Translations under genes and position numbers: made by a program
The notes under the pieces: model-generated
The model's input: only the letters and a program-made list of their open reading frames with translations
Told to the model about the DNA's origin: nothing
Database searches by the model: none
In this document: piece after piece, positions 29,091-37,934 of the stretch
Position numbering within the stretch: position 1 is the first letter of the stretch
How the letters are laid out: each line of letters begins with the position of its first letter
DNA from: DYRB01 sp963802205
GTDB lineage: Bacteria > Pseudomonadota > Gammaproteobacteria > Chromatiales > Chromatiaceae
DNA: 64,000 nt
Reading direction: 5' to 3'
Assembly (NCBI GenBank): GCA_963802205.1
Contig: CAWDHW010000007.1
Span: 1 to 64,000, forward strand

Positions 29091-29126
29091 GGGACAGACA
29101 ACGATTTTGCAAATCAGGGACAGACA
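29091..29126. repeat. Tandem GGGACAGACA units
   Basis: Two direct copies of gggacagaca at 29091-29100 and 29117-29126, 16 bases apart, between the Na/Pi cotransporter and the binding-protein gene. The same word ends the inverted repeat at 26578-26636, suggesting the same dispersed element. Confidence 0.5.
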
Positions 29127-29180
29127 AAATACAAATCAGCTGCAGACCATTGTCTCAGCTCACCGTCTCGGAGGCAGCGC

Positions 29181-30212
29181 ATGAGCATCGACCGGACTGT
29201 CCTTTGTGCCGCTATGCTGGTCCTGACGCTCGCGGTCCTGCCGCGGGTCGAGGCCGGCGAGGTCTTGAGTGGTGTCAAGGCCCGAGGGGTGCTGCGCTGC
29301 GGGGTGAGCGAGGACATCCCGGGCTTTTCCGAACGCGACGCCGACGGACGCTGGCGCGGGTTGGACGCGGATTTCTGTCGTGCTGTGGCGGCGGCGGTCT
29401 TGAGCGACCCGGAAAAGGTCGATTTCGTGCCGCTGCGGGCCTCCGCACGCTTTCCCGCGCTGCAGACGCGCAGGATCGACCTGTTGCTGGGCAATACCTC
29501 CTGGACACTCACCCGCGAAGCGGTATTGAAGGTCCAGTTTCCCGGGATCCTGTTCTACGACGGCCAGGGATTCATGGTCCCGACCGCCGCCAACATTACA
29601 ACGCTCGCAGACCTCGATGGTGCGACGGTCTGCGTGGAGAAGGGAACGACGCACCAGCGCACCCTGGCGGCCTTTTTCAAGGCAAAAGGCTGGTCCGTCG
29701 AGCCGCTGGTCATCGACTCGGCCCCCAAGGCCGCGGAGGCCTTCTTCGCCGGTCGCTGTCGTGCCTATACCTCGGATGCGGCCCAATTGGCGGCCATGCG
29801 GCTGCGTGCGCCCGGGGGTCCGCAAGCCTTCGCGATCCTCCCCGAACTCATCTCCAGGGAACCCCTCAGCCCCGTCGTCTGGGGCGGCGATCCGGAGTGG
29901 ACCACGGTGGTCCGCTGGGTCCTGAACGTCCTGATCCTCGCGGAGCGACACGGTGTCACGCGCGACAACCTCGATGCCGTCATCGCCGATCAGACCAACC
30001 CCTTGTTGTGGGTGAGCGACGATGATCGGGAGCTTCTCGCGCAATCGATGGGTATCCCGCTCGGCTGGGCCAGACGGGTACTGAGGGCCGTGGGCAACTA
30101 TGGCGAAGTCTATGAGCGCAATGTCGGGCAGGAAAGTCCGCTCAAGATCGAGCGCGGTCTCAACCGGCTCTGGACCGAGGGCGGACTCCACTATGCCCCA
30201 CCGATCGACTGA
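29181..30212 (+). CDS. Amino-acid ABC transporter substrate-binding protein (family 3)
   Basis: A periplasmic solute-binding protein of the general L-amino-acid (AapJ-like) type. A signal peptide ends near 'PRVEAGE'. The family-3 lobes follow: 'ARGVLRCGVSEDIPGFSERD', 'GLDADFCRAVAAAVL', 'RRIDLLLGNTSWTLTRE', 'GATVCVEKGTTHQRTL' and 'RAYTSDAAQLAAMR', then the C-terminal 'VRAVGNYGEVYERNVG'. Length 343 aa is normal for AapJ. No permease or ATPase gene accompanies it, so it is an orphan here. A ribosome-binding site 'ggaggc' precedes the start at 29181. The frame is intact. Confidence 0.88.
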   Translation: MSIDRTVLCAAMLVLTLAVLPRVEAGEVLSGVKARGVLRCGVSEDIPGFSERDADGRWRGLDADFCRAVAAAVLSDPEKVDFVPLRASARFPALQTRRIDLLLGNTSWTLTREAVLKVQFPGILFYDGQGFMVPTAANITTLADLDGATVCVEKGTTHQRTLAAFFKAKGWSVEPLVIDSAPKAAEAFFAGRCRAYTSDAAQLAAMRLRAPGGPQAFAILPELISREPLSPVVWGGDPEWTTVVRWVLNVLILAERHGVTRDNLDAVIADQTNPLLWVSDDDRELLAQSMGIPLGWARRVLRAVGNYGEVYERNVGQESPLKIERGLNRLWTEGGLHYAPPID

Positions 30213-30224
30213 GTAAGCGCTGCC

Positions 30225-31565
30225 ATGACCGATCTTCAGATCTATCTCACCATCGGCGTCTTCGCCGCCGTGATCCTCTTGATCATGTTCGATCTCATCG
30301 ACATGGCGGTCGCCGCTCTGCTCGGGGTCAGCGCCTTATTCGTGTCCGGCATCCTTGACCGCAGCGATCTGATGCCGATCGTGCATACCGCTGGAGGTCC
30401 ACTCGCCCTGCTCTTTGGCGGCATGGTGGTGGCGCGGGTGATCGGTAAGACGGGGATCTTCGACTGGCTCGGGGATGCGTTCCTCCGTGCCACCGGCGGA
30501 AGCGGCAAGCGACTCCTGCTGCTCATCGTCGCATTGGTGGCCCCGGTGTGCGCCGTGCTGCCGAACGCGACCGCCGTCATCCTGGTGGCACCGATCATCA
30601 TCGGCGTCTGCAAGGCCCTCAAGGTCGATTTCGTCGGGCCCATGATCATCACGGCCATCGTCAGCAACGCGGCCGGCATGCTCACCCTGGTCGGCGACCC
30701 GGCCACCTTTCTGGTCGGCAGCGCGATCGGGCTGTCCTTCGTCGATTATCTGAGGATGGTGAGCCTGGGTGGCGTGCTGGCGGTCTTGGCCGTCGTGCCC
30801 CTGCTGCCGCTCCTGCTGCCGAAGATCTGGGCGACGCGGGTGGACCTGCCGGCCGCGCGTCCACGGGTGGCCATCGAGCGACCCGGCTTCCTGGTGCTGT
30901 CGCTTCTGGTGCTGGTGACGATGGTGGCCTTGTTCCTGTTCGGGGAGTCTCTGCCGATCGACATAGTCCCGCCCCAGGTCGCGATCATCGGCGCGGCGCT
31001 GGCGCTGCTCGTGGTCTATGGCGTGCGCATCGAGCCGGTGGGCGAGGTGATCCGCGCCGTGGATTGGAAGACGATCGTGTTTCTCGGGGCCATCTTTACC
31101 TTGGTCCAGGCCTTCATCAAGACCGAACTGCTGCAAGGTCTGTCGATCCAGCTCTACGATTGGTTCGGGGCCGATGTGATGCCGGTGGCCTTCCTGTCGC
31201 TGGTCGGCATCGGGATCCTGTCGAGCCTGCTGGCCAACATCCCGGTCGTCGCCGCCGCGCTGGTGACGGTCATCGGCTACCTGGTCGCGGCCGACGCGGT
31301 ACCCGAGATCGCGTTGGCCCCTGGTTTCACCGCCTGGCCCAACGCCACGCTGCCGGTGTTTGTCGCCATGATGTTCGGCGGCACCCTGGGCGGCAACGCC
31401 ACGCTGATCGGCGCCTCGGCCAATGTCGTCGCCGTCGGCATCTGTGCCGCCAACGGCAGCCGGGTGTCCTTCATGCAGTTCCTGCGCATCGGCCTGCCGA
31501 TCGCGGTGGTCCAGTTGTCGGTCGGGGCCCTCTATGTGTGGGCCCTGCCCGCGATTTTGGGCTAG
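30225..31565 (+). CDS. ArsB/NhaD/SLC13-superfamily transporter
   Basis: A 446-residue inner-membrane transporter with about 12 helices in two similar halves. Key stretches are 'LLFGGMVVARVIGKTGIFDW', 'LPNATAVILVAPIIIGVCKA', 'SNAAGMLTLVGDPATFLVGS' and, in the second half, 'LLANIPVVAAALVTVIGYLV' and 'GGTLGGNATLIGASANVVAV'. These place it in the ion-transporter superfamily that includes arsenite, Na+ and citrate carriers. The substrate cannot be fixed by sequence alone. It follows the binding-protein gene by 12 bases, but the two families are not known to work together. The frame is intact. Confidence 0.85.
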   Translation: MTDLQIYLTIGVFAAVILLIMFDLIDMAVAALLGVSALFVSGILDRSDLMPIVHTAGGPLALLFGGMVVARVIGKTGIFDWLGDAFLRATGGSGKRLLLLIVALVAPVCAVLPNATAVILVAPIIIGVCKALKVDFVGPMIITAIVSNAAGMLTLVGDPATFLVGSAIGLSFVDYLRMVSLGGVLAVLAVVPLLPLLLPKIWATRVDLPAARPRVAIERPGFLVLSLLVLVTMVALFLFGESLPIDIVPPQVAIIGAALALLVVYGVRIEPVGEVIRAVDWKTIVFLGAIFTLVQAFIKTELLQGLSIQLYDWFGADVMPVAFLSLVGIGILSSLLANIPVVAAALVTVIGYLVAADAVPEIALAPGFTAWPNATLPVFVAMMFGGTLGGNATLIGASANVVAVGICAANGSRVSFMQFLRIGLPIAVVQLSVGALYVWALPAILG

Positions 31566-31775
31566 TCTTGCGGCCCGCACGGGCCAGGGGTGCCACACAG
31601 GCCTGGCGGCGGCCCTGGCCGACCTAGGCGGACGTCGGACAGACTCGTCCCACGCTGTGGCATCCCGCCCAGGTTCGCCGCAGATTTGAAGCCCAATGCG
31701 GCAAGGAGCCATCGCCTGCCCTGAAGCCCGTCGAGTTCCCCCACACAAACATCAGACCAATTGGAGTATCGATCA

Positions 31776-32003
31776 ATGAAAACCCTAGGCATCGCCCTCT
31801 CGCTGGCCGCCGCGTTCGCCCTGTCCGGCTGCGGCACCACCACGACCAGCCGCGCCGGCAGCGCGGCCGTGATGGGTGGCGCAACCGGTGCTGCACTCGG
31901 CTCGCTCAGCGGCGATGCGGGGCGTGGCGCCTTGATCGGCGCCGGCGCCGGCGCCCTCGGTGGCTTCCTCTACGATCAGCATCGGCGGGGCAACATCGAC
32001 TGA
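31776..32003 (+). CDS. Glycine-zipper lipoprotein (paralogue 2)
   Basis: A 75-residue protein with lipoprotein signal 'LAAAFALSGCGTTTTSRAGS' and glycine-zipper stretch 'GRGALIGAGAGALGGFLYD'. From the lipobox Cys on, it differs from the copy at 25751-25978 at only a few positions, whereas the signal peptides differ more. The start at 31776 has 'ttggag' upstream. Its 3' end overlaps by 28 bases, on the opposite strand, the end of the LysR gene. Confidence 0.85.
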   Translation: MKTLGIALSLAAAFALSGCGTTTTSRAGSAAVMGGATGAALGSLSGDAGRGALIGAGAGALGGFLYDQHRRGNID

Positions 32004-33013
32004 TCTTTGGGAGAAGCGCTGAGTTCTAGCCGCCGGTGCAATCTGTATCGTTGCCGGGATCGCATGATCCCGGCAGCAGGGCGTCCATGAGTGCGCCGGT
32101 TGCGGAGGGTCAGGTCCGCTTCAATCCCCCGAACAATCTGCATGAACAACTCCGCGGCTGGCGAAAGCATCCGACCTCTCAGGTAGACGAAACCGTAGTG
32201 CAGCCTGAGCCAGGGCGCCCGGTAGGCCAGGACACCAAGCTCACCCCCGCGGAGCCACGGTTCGATCTGTACGGCCGTTGCGGCACTGAAGGCATCGCTT
32301 GCCAGTACAATCGACCGCGCTGTGTTCAGATCGTCCACTTCGACATGTGGCACCAGGTCACCGGTCTTCCCATCCAACTCGCTCTTGCCCGGGAGCAAGC
32401 CCACACCGCGGGGTGGGACGCGGATCAACGCCTGGGGAAAGGCATTGAGGTCCTCGTCGGTCACGGTGCGACGGCCCATCAACGGGTGCCCACGGCGGCA
32501 ATAGAGAAGGAGCTCGTGCTGACCGACGGACTCCACCTGAAAGGATTCGACGGATGCGATGGTACTGATCTCCGCCATGCCAAGGTCCACGGAGCGCGCA
32601 AGGACCATCTCGGCGACACCGCGCCAGCTACTCAAGCGGACCTGGCAGCGAATGTTGGGGTGGCCTCGTACCAGTTCCCCCAGGGCCCGGCCGCCCGACA
32701 ATTCCGCCGCAAAGGCCCCCATCGCGACGCCGAAGCTCCCGGCCTCCAGCCCCTGTAGCAGCGCGATCTCGCGCCCCATCTCGTCGGTTTCGGCGAGGAT
32801 GGTCTCGGCCCGTCGCACCAGTGCCTCGCCATAGAGCGTTGGCGTGACCGAAGTGCCCTGCCGGTCGAAGAGCGGCACCCCCAACGACCCCTCCAGACTG
32901 CGGATACTCCTTGAGAGCGCGGGCTGAGAGATGTGCTGAGCCTCGGCCGCGCGGTGAAAATTACCGAGCCGGCTCAGGGCCACGGCATGCGCGAGCTGCT
33001 GCAGCTTGATCAT
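31976..33013 (-). CDS. LysR-family transcriptional regulator
   Basis: A LysR-type DNA-binding regulator. The winged helix-turn-helix is in residues 5-62 ('RAAEAQHISQPALSRSIRSL', 'LFDRQGTSVTPTLYGEALV'), followed by an effector-binding domain to about residue 305. The frame then continues about 40 residues ('HGRPAAGIMRSRQRYRLHRR') past where related proteins normally end, through a short palindrome and into the complement of the glycine-zipper gene. That tail may be read-through of a lost stop. It is divergent from the outer-membrane protein gene at 33122, which is a plausible target; that is inference. Confidence 0.87.
   Translation of the reverse strand: MIKLQQLAHAVALSRLGNFHRAAEAQHISQPALSRSIRSLEGSLGVPLFDRQGTSVTPTLYGEALVRRAETILAETDEMGREIALLQGLEAGSFGVAMGAFAAELSGGRALGELVRGHPNIRCQVRLSSWRGVAEMVLARSVDLGMAEISTIASVESFQVESVGQHELLLYCRRGHPLMGRRTVTDEDLNAFPQALIRVPPRGVGLLPGKSELDGKTGDLVPHVEVDDLNTARSIVLASDAFSAATAVQIEPWLRGGELGVLAYRAPWLRLHYGFVYLRGRMLSPAAELFMQIVRGIEADLTLRNRRTHGRPAAGIMRSRQRYRLHRRLELSASPKDQSMLPRRC
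32053..32074. terminator. Short perfect hairpin behind the glycine-zipper gene
   Basis: A 9-base perfect stem (gccgggatc / gatcccggc) with a 4-base loop, 50 bases after the second glycine-zipper gene. The sequence just before it, 'gggagaagcgctga', resembles the left end of the five-hairpin element, so this may be a worn fragment of that repeat. It lies within the unusual 3' extension of the LysR gene. Confidence 0.4.
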
Positions 33014-33121
33014 GATGCAGGCAGGGTATCAAAAGGAGGGGGAAATCGCATTGGACAGGTGACGGTCAATGCTGGACCATCCTCGGTGTTTCGTTTCCCA
33101 CCCGCCCAGAGGCCGTTTTCG

Positions 33122-33856
33122 ATGAAGGCAGCGTGTACCTGCTTGTGCCTCTTGCTCGCCGCACCAGCGGCCGCGCAGACCTCTGGGTGGAGCTTCGCCG
33201 TCTCGCCCTATGCCTGGGTGCCGGGCATCACGGCCGCGGTCGATACCGCGTGGGGAACGGTCGAAGTGGACAAGAGCAGCAGCGACGTGCTCTCCAAGCT
33301 CGATGTGGCCTTCATGGGGGCGTTCGAGGCGCGCAACGGCCGCTGGGGACTGATCGCCGACCTGTTCTACGCCGATCTCTCCCAGAGCCGCGCGACCCCG
33401 CTCGGCCTGCTCTTTTCGCGGGCGCGGATCGAGACCGAGGCGAAGGCGCTGAGCGCCTATGCCGCCTATCGGATCCATGAGGATGATCGGGTCAGCATCG
33501 ATCTGATGGCCGGACTCAGGGTCAATGCCGTGGATATCGAGCTGTCCCTCTCGCCCGGTCTGCTCCCGGGCCAGCGCCTCGGCGTGAGCGAGACCTGGGT
33601 CGATCCGCTGATTGGCGGGCGTCTGCGCTTCGCGATCACCGACCATTGGTTCGCGACCGCCTTAGCCGACGTCGGTGGCTTCGACGTTGGATCGGACTTC
33701 ACCTGGCAGGTCTTCGCGAGCCTCGGCTACCAGTTCAACGAGCGCTGGTCGGTCCAGGGCGGCTGGCGCCATGTCGCGATCGACAAAGAGATCGACGGAC
33801 GCGATGTCGAGAACGATTTCAGCGGTCCGTTGCTCGGTTTCACCGTGCGGTTCTGA
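33122..33856 (+). CDS. Outer-membrane beta-barrel protein
   Basis: A 244-residue exported protein with a signal peptide ending at 'AAPAAAQT'. Short alternating strands fill the rest ('WSFAVSPYAWVPGITA', 'FEARNGRWGLIADLFYADLS', 'RVSIDLMAGLRVNAVDIEL', 'HWFATALADVGGFDVGSDF'), and the protein ends in Phe ('GFTVRF'), a barrel-assembly signal. It matches the general pattern of small porin-like or OmpA-barrel proteins of unknown role. The gene is divergent from the LysR regulator. The frame is intact. Confidence 0.75.
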   Translation: MKAACTCLCLLLAAPAAAQTSGWSFAVSPYAWVPGITAAVDTAWGTVEVDKSSSDVLSKLDVAFMGAFEARNGRWGLIADLFYADLSQSRATPLGLLFSRARIETEAKALSAYAAYRIHEDDRVSIDLMAGLRVNAVDIELSLSPGLLPGQRLGVSETWVDPLIGGRLRFAITDHWFATALADVGGFDVGSDFTWQVFASLGYQFNERWSVQGGWRHVAIDKEIDGRDVENDFSGPLLGFTVRF

Positions 33857-33968
33857 CGACCCGGTGCCGCGACTCGCCGCATCCTTGCGGCTCCCCAGAC
33901 CGGCGAAGCCATTGCCCCAACGCGATGACATCGCCAGGCCCTATGCCAACCACCAAAGAGAGAATCCA

Positions 33969-34364
33969 ATGACCCCTCGACTACCTGTCCTCTTTGCGGC
34001 CTGCATTACCACGGCGGTAGCGGGACTTGCGACTGGAGCAGAGCCGCCAACCGGCGCCTCACCGGCAACGGACTTCACCCTGAAGCGGGGCCAAAGCCTG
34101 TCCTCGCTCTGTTCCACCATTCGGCAATCGGGCGTGGATGTCTCGATCCCCGATTGCGTCAAGCAAATCCTGTTCGCCAACCGACAAGTGGTTCGATGAT
34201 CGCTTCGGCTACGTCTGGAAGGATCCGGCATCGGTGAAGCTCGATTCCGCCGTCCGGCTCTGGGCCGGCGTCCCCTACCTGCTGCCGGCGGAGCTGGATG
34301 CCTCGCAACCGGCGCAGGCCGAGCCCGCACCGCAGCCGCAACAGCCCGACGCCACGCCGATCCC
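33969..34364 (+). CDS. Secreted LysM/FimV-like segment upstream of the alkylsulfatase
   Basis: Begins 'MTPRLPVLFAACITTAVAGL' with a signal peptide ending 'TGAEPPTG'. Then come 'DFTLKRGQSLSSLCSTIRQS' and, after a frame break near 34191 (an extra g), 'WFDDRFGYVWKDPASVKLDS' and 'AVRLWAGVPYLLPAELD', followed by an Ala/Pro/Gln-rich linker to about 34364. The outline resembles a LysM/FimV-type periplasmic domain with a proline linker. Whether it is a separate gene or the N-terminus of the following sulfatase is uncertain: there is no stop in the joining frame if one C is restored in the C-run at 34362-34366. Confidence 0.5.
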
Positions 34365-36353
34365 CCGGGCCATTTCGATCCGAAGGGCAAACCGCCGTCG
34401 AAGTACACGATGGAAGTGCTGCGAGCAGTCGAGCAAGAACCTGCCGTTCGCCGACAAGCGCGACTTCGACGAGCAAAAGAAGGGCTTCATCGCCGCCGAT
34501 GACCGACCTGAAGATCAAGGCGGACGCCGGCCACGTTGCCTGGGACATGGAGCGGTTCCAGTTCCTCAACGAGGACAGGGAATTCGACAGCATCCATCCC
34601 TCGCTGCGCCGCATCTCGGTGCTGAACAACAACTACGGACTGTACGAGGTGCTACCGGGCAAGGTCTACCAGGTCCGGGGCGTCGATCTCTCCGACATCT
34701 CCTTCGTCCGCGGCAAGACCGGCTGGATCGTGTTCGACCCGCTGGTGTCCGCAGAGACGGTGCGCGCGGCCTGGAAGCTGTTCCAGGAGCAGGTCGGCGA
34801 GGGGCTGCCCGTCACGGCGGTCATCTACTCGCACTCCCACGCCGACCACTGGGGCGGCGTACGCGGCATCGTCGACGAGGCGGACGTGCGAGCCGGCAAG
34901 GTCGAGATCATCGCCCCGCGCGACTTCATGCAGCACACGATCTCGGAGAACGTATACGCCGGCAATGCCATGAACCGGCGGCTCTTCTTCCAGTACGGCC
35001 TGCTGCTGCCGGCGAGCCCCTACGGCTACGTCGGCCAGGGCCTCGGCCCCGGTGTCTCCGCCGGCAACATGGGCCTGATCGCGCCGACGAAGATCGTCGA
35101 GCAGCCCATCGAGGAGCTCGATGTCGATGGCGTGAAGATGATCTTCCAGAACACGCCGAACACCGAAGCGCCGACGGAGATGAACACCTACATCCCCGAG
35201 CTGAAGGCGCTGTGGATGGCCGAGAACGTCACCGCCACGCTGCACAACATCTACACGCTGCGCGGCGCGCCGGTGCGCGATCCGCTGAACTGGTCGAAGT
35301 ACATCGCCGATGCGTTGTACCGGTTCGGTACCGAGGCCGAGGTGATGTTCGCCTCGCACCACTGGCCGCGCTGGGGCAACGAGCGGATCCAGGAGGTGCT
35401 GCGCGGCCAGCGCGACCTCTATGCCCACATGAACAACCAGGTGCTGCACCTGGCCAATCAGGGCGTGACCATCAACGAGATCCACAATGTCTACGAGCTG
35501 CCCAAGAGCATCCAGCAGATGTGGTTCAACCGCGGCTATCACGGCTCCCCCGAGCACAACAGCCGCGGGGTGATCCAGCGTTACCTCGGTTTCTGGGACA
35601 CCAACCCGGCGACGCTGATCCCGCTCTCGCCGGGCGACTCGGCACCGCTGTACGTCGAGATGATGGGCGGCGCGGAGAAGGTCCTGGCCCGCGGACGCGA
35701 GCTTCATGACGAGGGGGCCTATTTCTACGCCCAGGAGATCCTCAACAAGCTGGTCCATGCCGAGCCGCAGAACCAGGCCGCCAAGGAACTGCTGGCGGAC
35801 GTGTACGAGCAGATCGGCTACCAGCAGGAGAACCCCGGCCTGCGCAACAGCTTCCTCGCGGGCGCCTACGAGCTGCGCAACGGGATCCCGACGGGAGCGG
35901 CGGCGAGCTCGACCAGCCCCGACGTGATCCGGGCGATGTCCACGGAGCTGTTCCTGAACTTCCTCGGCATCCGCATGGACAGCCGCAAGGCCGAGGGCAT
36001 GCGCTTCACCATCAACCTCATCACGCCCGACAACGGCGAGAAGTTCCTGATCGAGCTCGAGAACGCAACGCTCACCAACATCCAGGGCTTCCTAGCCGAC
36101 AAGCCCGACCTGACCCTCACCATCAACCGGTCCGATCTCGAGAAGACGATGATGGGCGAGAAGACGCTGGAGGCACAGATCGTGGACGGCACCGCCAAGG
36201 TGCAGGGTGACGCGAGTATCCTCAAGAAACTCGCGGCCACCATGGTCGACTTCGACCCGCGCTTCGAGATCATGCCCAGGCACCAAGCTACGGGGCGAGG
36301 TCACGCACGACGATGCCTACGAGGCGGTGGTCGGCGGGGCCGTCGCGGAGTAA
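34362..36353 (+). CDS. Alkyl/aryl sulfatase, metallo-beta-lactamase fold (SdsA-type, frame breaks)
   Basis: A zinc-dependent sulfatase related to SdsA1. The start of the mature enzyme is 'GHFDPKGKPPSKYTMEVLRA', then 'ADKRDFDEQKKGFIAA', 'AGHVAWDMERFQFLNED', the metal site 'VIYSHSHADHWGGVRGI', 'FQNTPNTEAPTEMNTYIPE' and 'ALWMAENVTATLHNIYTLRG'. From about residue 540 a C-terminal SCP2-like domain follows ('TPDNGEKFLIELENATLTN'). Breaks lie near 34430 and 34500 and an extra a near 36281; after correction the protein ends 'EAVVGGAVAE' at 36353. Such enzymes release alcohols from alkyl sulfates. Conserved blocks across all breaks argue for sequence error. Confidence 0.85.
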
Positions 36354-36471
36354 CACCTGCGCAAGAAGACCGGGCGCGCGCTCGATCCCGGGCGCGCGCC
36401 CGACCTTTCTACGCGCCCTTCATCGGAAGGACATCAAATTTCGCAACCCTTGCTGGATACGACTGCTGTCG

Positions 36472-37398
36472 ATGCACACACCAAACAAGAAGTCTCTCGG
36501 GTCCAAACGCCCCGGTCTGCGCCATGCGCTCGCTGCCGCATTGATCTTTTCGAGCGTGGGCGCTTGCGCTGCGGCCGCTACGAACTACAGCGCCGCGGTC
36601 ACTCCCTTCTACCAGTCCGACAGCGACCTCGATTCCGGCGGTGAAGCGGGCTATGCGGCGGTGTTCACGTCCATCAGGGGCAACTGGACCCTCGACGCGC
36701 ATTCGAGCCTCGGGCTTGGGCTTCGCTTCGATTACGAGGATTGGCGCTTCAACGACACCGGGCCCTTGGGCGGTATCCAGCCCTGGGACCGGCTGTCTCG
36801 CGTCGGGATATCCATCCCGTACAGCTACACGACCGACGGCGGCTGGCGCTGGACCCTTTCCCCGACGGTCGAGTACTCGGGCGAATCGGGTGCCAGTGTT
36901 TCCGACTCGCTGGAGTACGGTGCATTGATTTCGGCGGCGAGACGCCTCCATTCCGGTCTGACCCTGGGGCTCGGCGTAGGCGTGTATGACCGAATCGAGG
37001 AGACGCGCGCGTTCCCGTTCCTTATCGTCGACTGGCGGATCACCGATCGCCTGCGTCTCACCAATCCCCTCGCCGCAGGCCCCGCCGGACCGGCGGGATT
37101 AGAGATTTCCTATAGCCTGGGGTCCGGTTGGGACGCCGGTATCGCCGCAGCATACCGGTCATTTCGCTTCCGCCTCGACGAGAAGGGCCCCATCCCAAAC
37201 GGGATCGGCGAGAACCAGAACGTGCCCCTGGTAGCTCGGATCGGGAAGGACATCTCGGACACGCTGAGTTTCAATTTCTTCGTAGGCGCAACCCTCGCCG
37301 GGAACCTGCGCGCCGAAGATCGGAACGGCAACCGTCTCTACGACGTGGACCGCGATCCCGCGGCATTGATCGGCCTGTCGTTGGCCGCGCGTTTCTGA
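36472..37398 (+). CDS. Outer-membrane barrel protein (DUF6268-like)
   Basis: A 308-residue exported protein with signal 'LRHALAAALIFSSVGACAAA' and a regular strand pattern. 'NYSAAVTPFYQSDSDLDSGG', 'GLGLRFDYEDWRFNDTG', 'WTLSPTVEYSGESGASVSD', 'FPFLIVDWRITDRLRLTNPL' and 'ENQNVPLVARIGKDISD' are seen in barrel proteins of the DUF6268 type. It ends 'LIGLSLAARF', with the terminal aromatic residue of barrel proteins. The gene follows the alkylsulfatase by 118 bases in the same direction, so the products may be co-expressed. Family assignment is by recollection of pattern and is moderate. Confidence 0.6.
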   Translation: MHTPNKKSLGSKRPGLRHALAAALIFSSVGACAAAATNYSAAVTPFYQSDSDLDSGGEAGYAAVFTSIRGNWTLDAHSSLGLGLRFDYEDWRFNDTGPLGGIQPWDRLSRVGISIPYSYTTDGGWRWTLSPTVEYSGESGASVSDSLEYGALISAARRLHSGLTLGLGVGVYDRIEETRAFPFLIVDWRITDRLRLTNPLAAGPAGPAGLEISYSLGSGWDAGIAAAYRSFRFRLDEKGPIPNGIGENQNVPLVARIGKDISDTLSFNFFVGATLAGNLRAEDRNGNRLYDVDRDPAALIGLSLAARF

Positions 37399-37421
37399 CC
37401 TTCTCGATCCCCGGGCGCGGG

Positions 37422-37883
37422 TCAATCCTGGCCGCTGTCCATCGCCCGGAGCTTCGCTGAGATGAAGGCGCTGTGCGGGACATGGAGCAGATTCGCCACT
37501 TTGCGTACCAGATACTCCTCGTGCTGGCACAACACCTGATCGGCGTAGGCGACTTGCCATAGGCGCTGGATCAGGTTCGCCCGTTGCGGCGCATCGAAAT
37601 TGGCGGCGATGAGCGATGTGAATTGGTGATAGTCGGTCGCCTGCTCCCGCTCTGCCTGGGCGCAGGCAATCAACTCCTCGGCCTGATGGCGCGAAAGGCC
37701 AAAACCCTCCCGCACCGCCGTGATGACGGCCCCATGCTCCTTGGGCGTCATGGTCTCATCCATGTGCGCCATTTCCAGCAGCAGGGCCGCGGCGGCGCAA
37801 CGCGCGGATGCGTCCGGGTCTGCGGCAGAACCGGAGTCCGTTGCCAGGTATTCGTCAAAAAAGCTGCGAATTTGGTTCAGCAT
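37422..37883 (-). CDS. TerB-like domain protein
   Basis: A 153-residue all-helical cytoplasmic protein resembling TerB/DjlA-N-terminal domains. 'CAAAALLLEMAHMDETMTP', 'EHGAVITAVREGFGLSRHQ', 'FDAPQRANLIQRLWQVAYAD' and 'HEEYLVRKVANLLHVPHSAF' contain the acid residues that typically bind a metal between helices. The start at 37883 ('MLNQIRSFFDEYLA') follows a clean open frame. It stands convergent to the outer-membrane protein gene. The frame is intact. Confidence 0.85.
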   Translation of the reverse strand: MLNQIRSFFDEYLATDSGSAADPDASARCAAAALLLEMAHMDETMTPKEHGAVITAVREGFGLSRHQAEELIACAQAEREQATDYHQFTSLIAANFDAPQRANLIQRLWQVAYADQVLCQHEEYLVRKVANLLHVPHSAFISAKLRAMDSGQD

Positions 37884-37934
37884 AGGGGCTCTGTGTGCTC
37901 TGGACAGGGCGACGGGGCTCAATGCACCGCCTGG

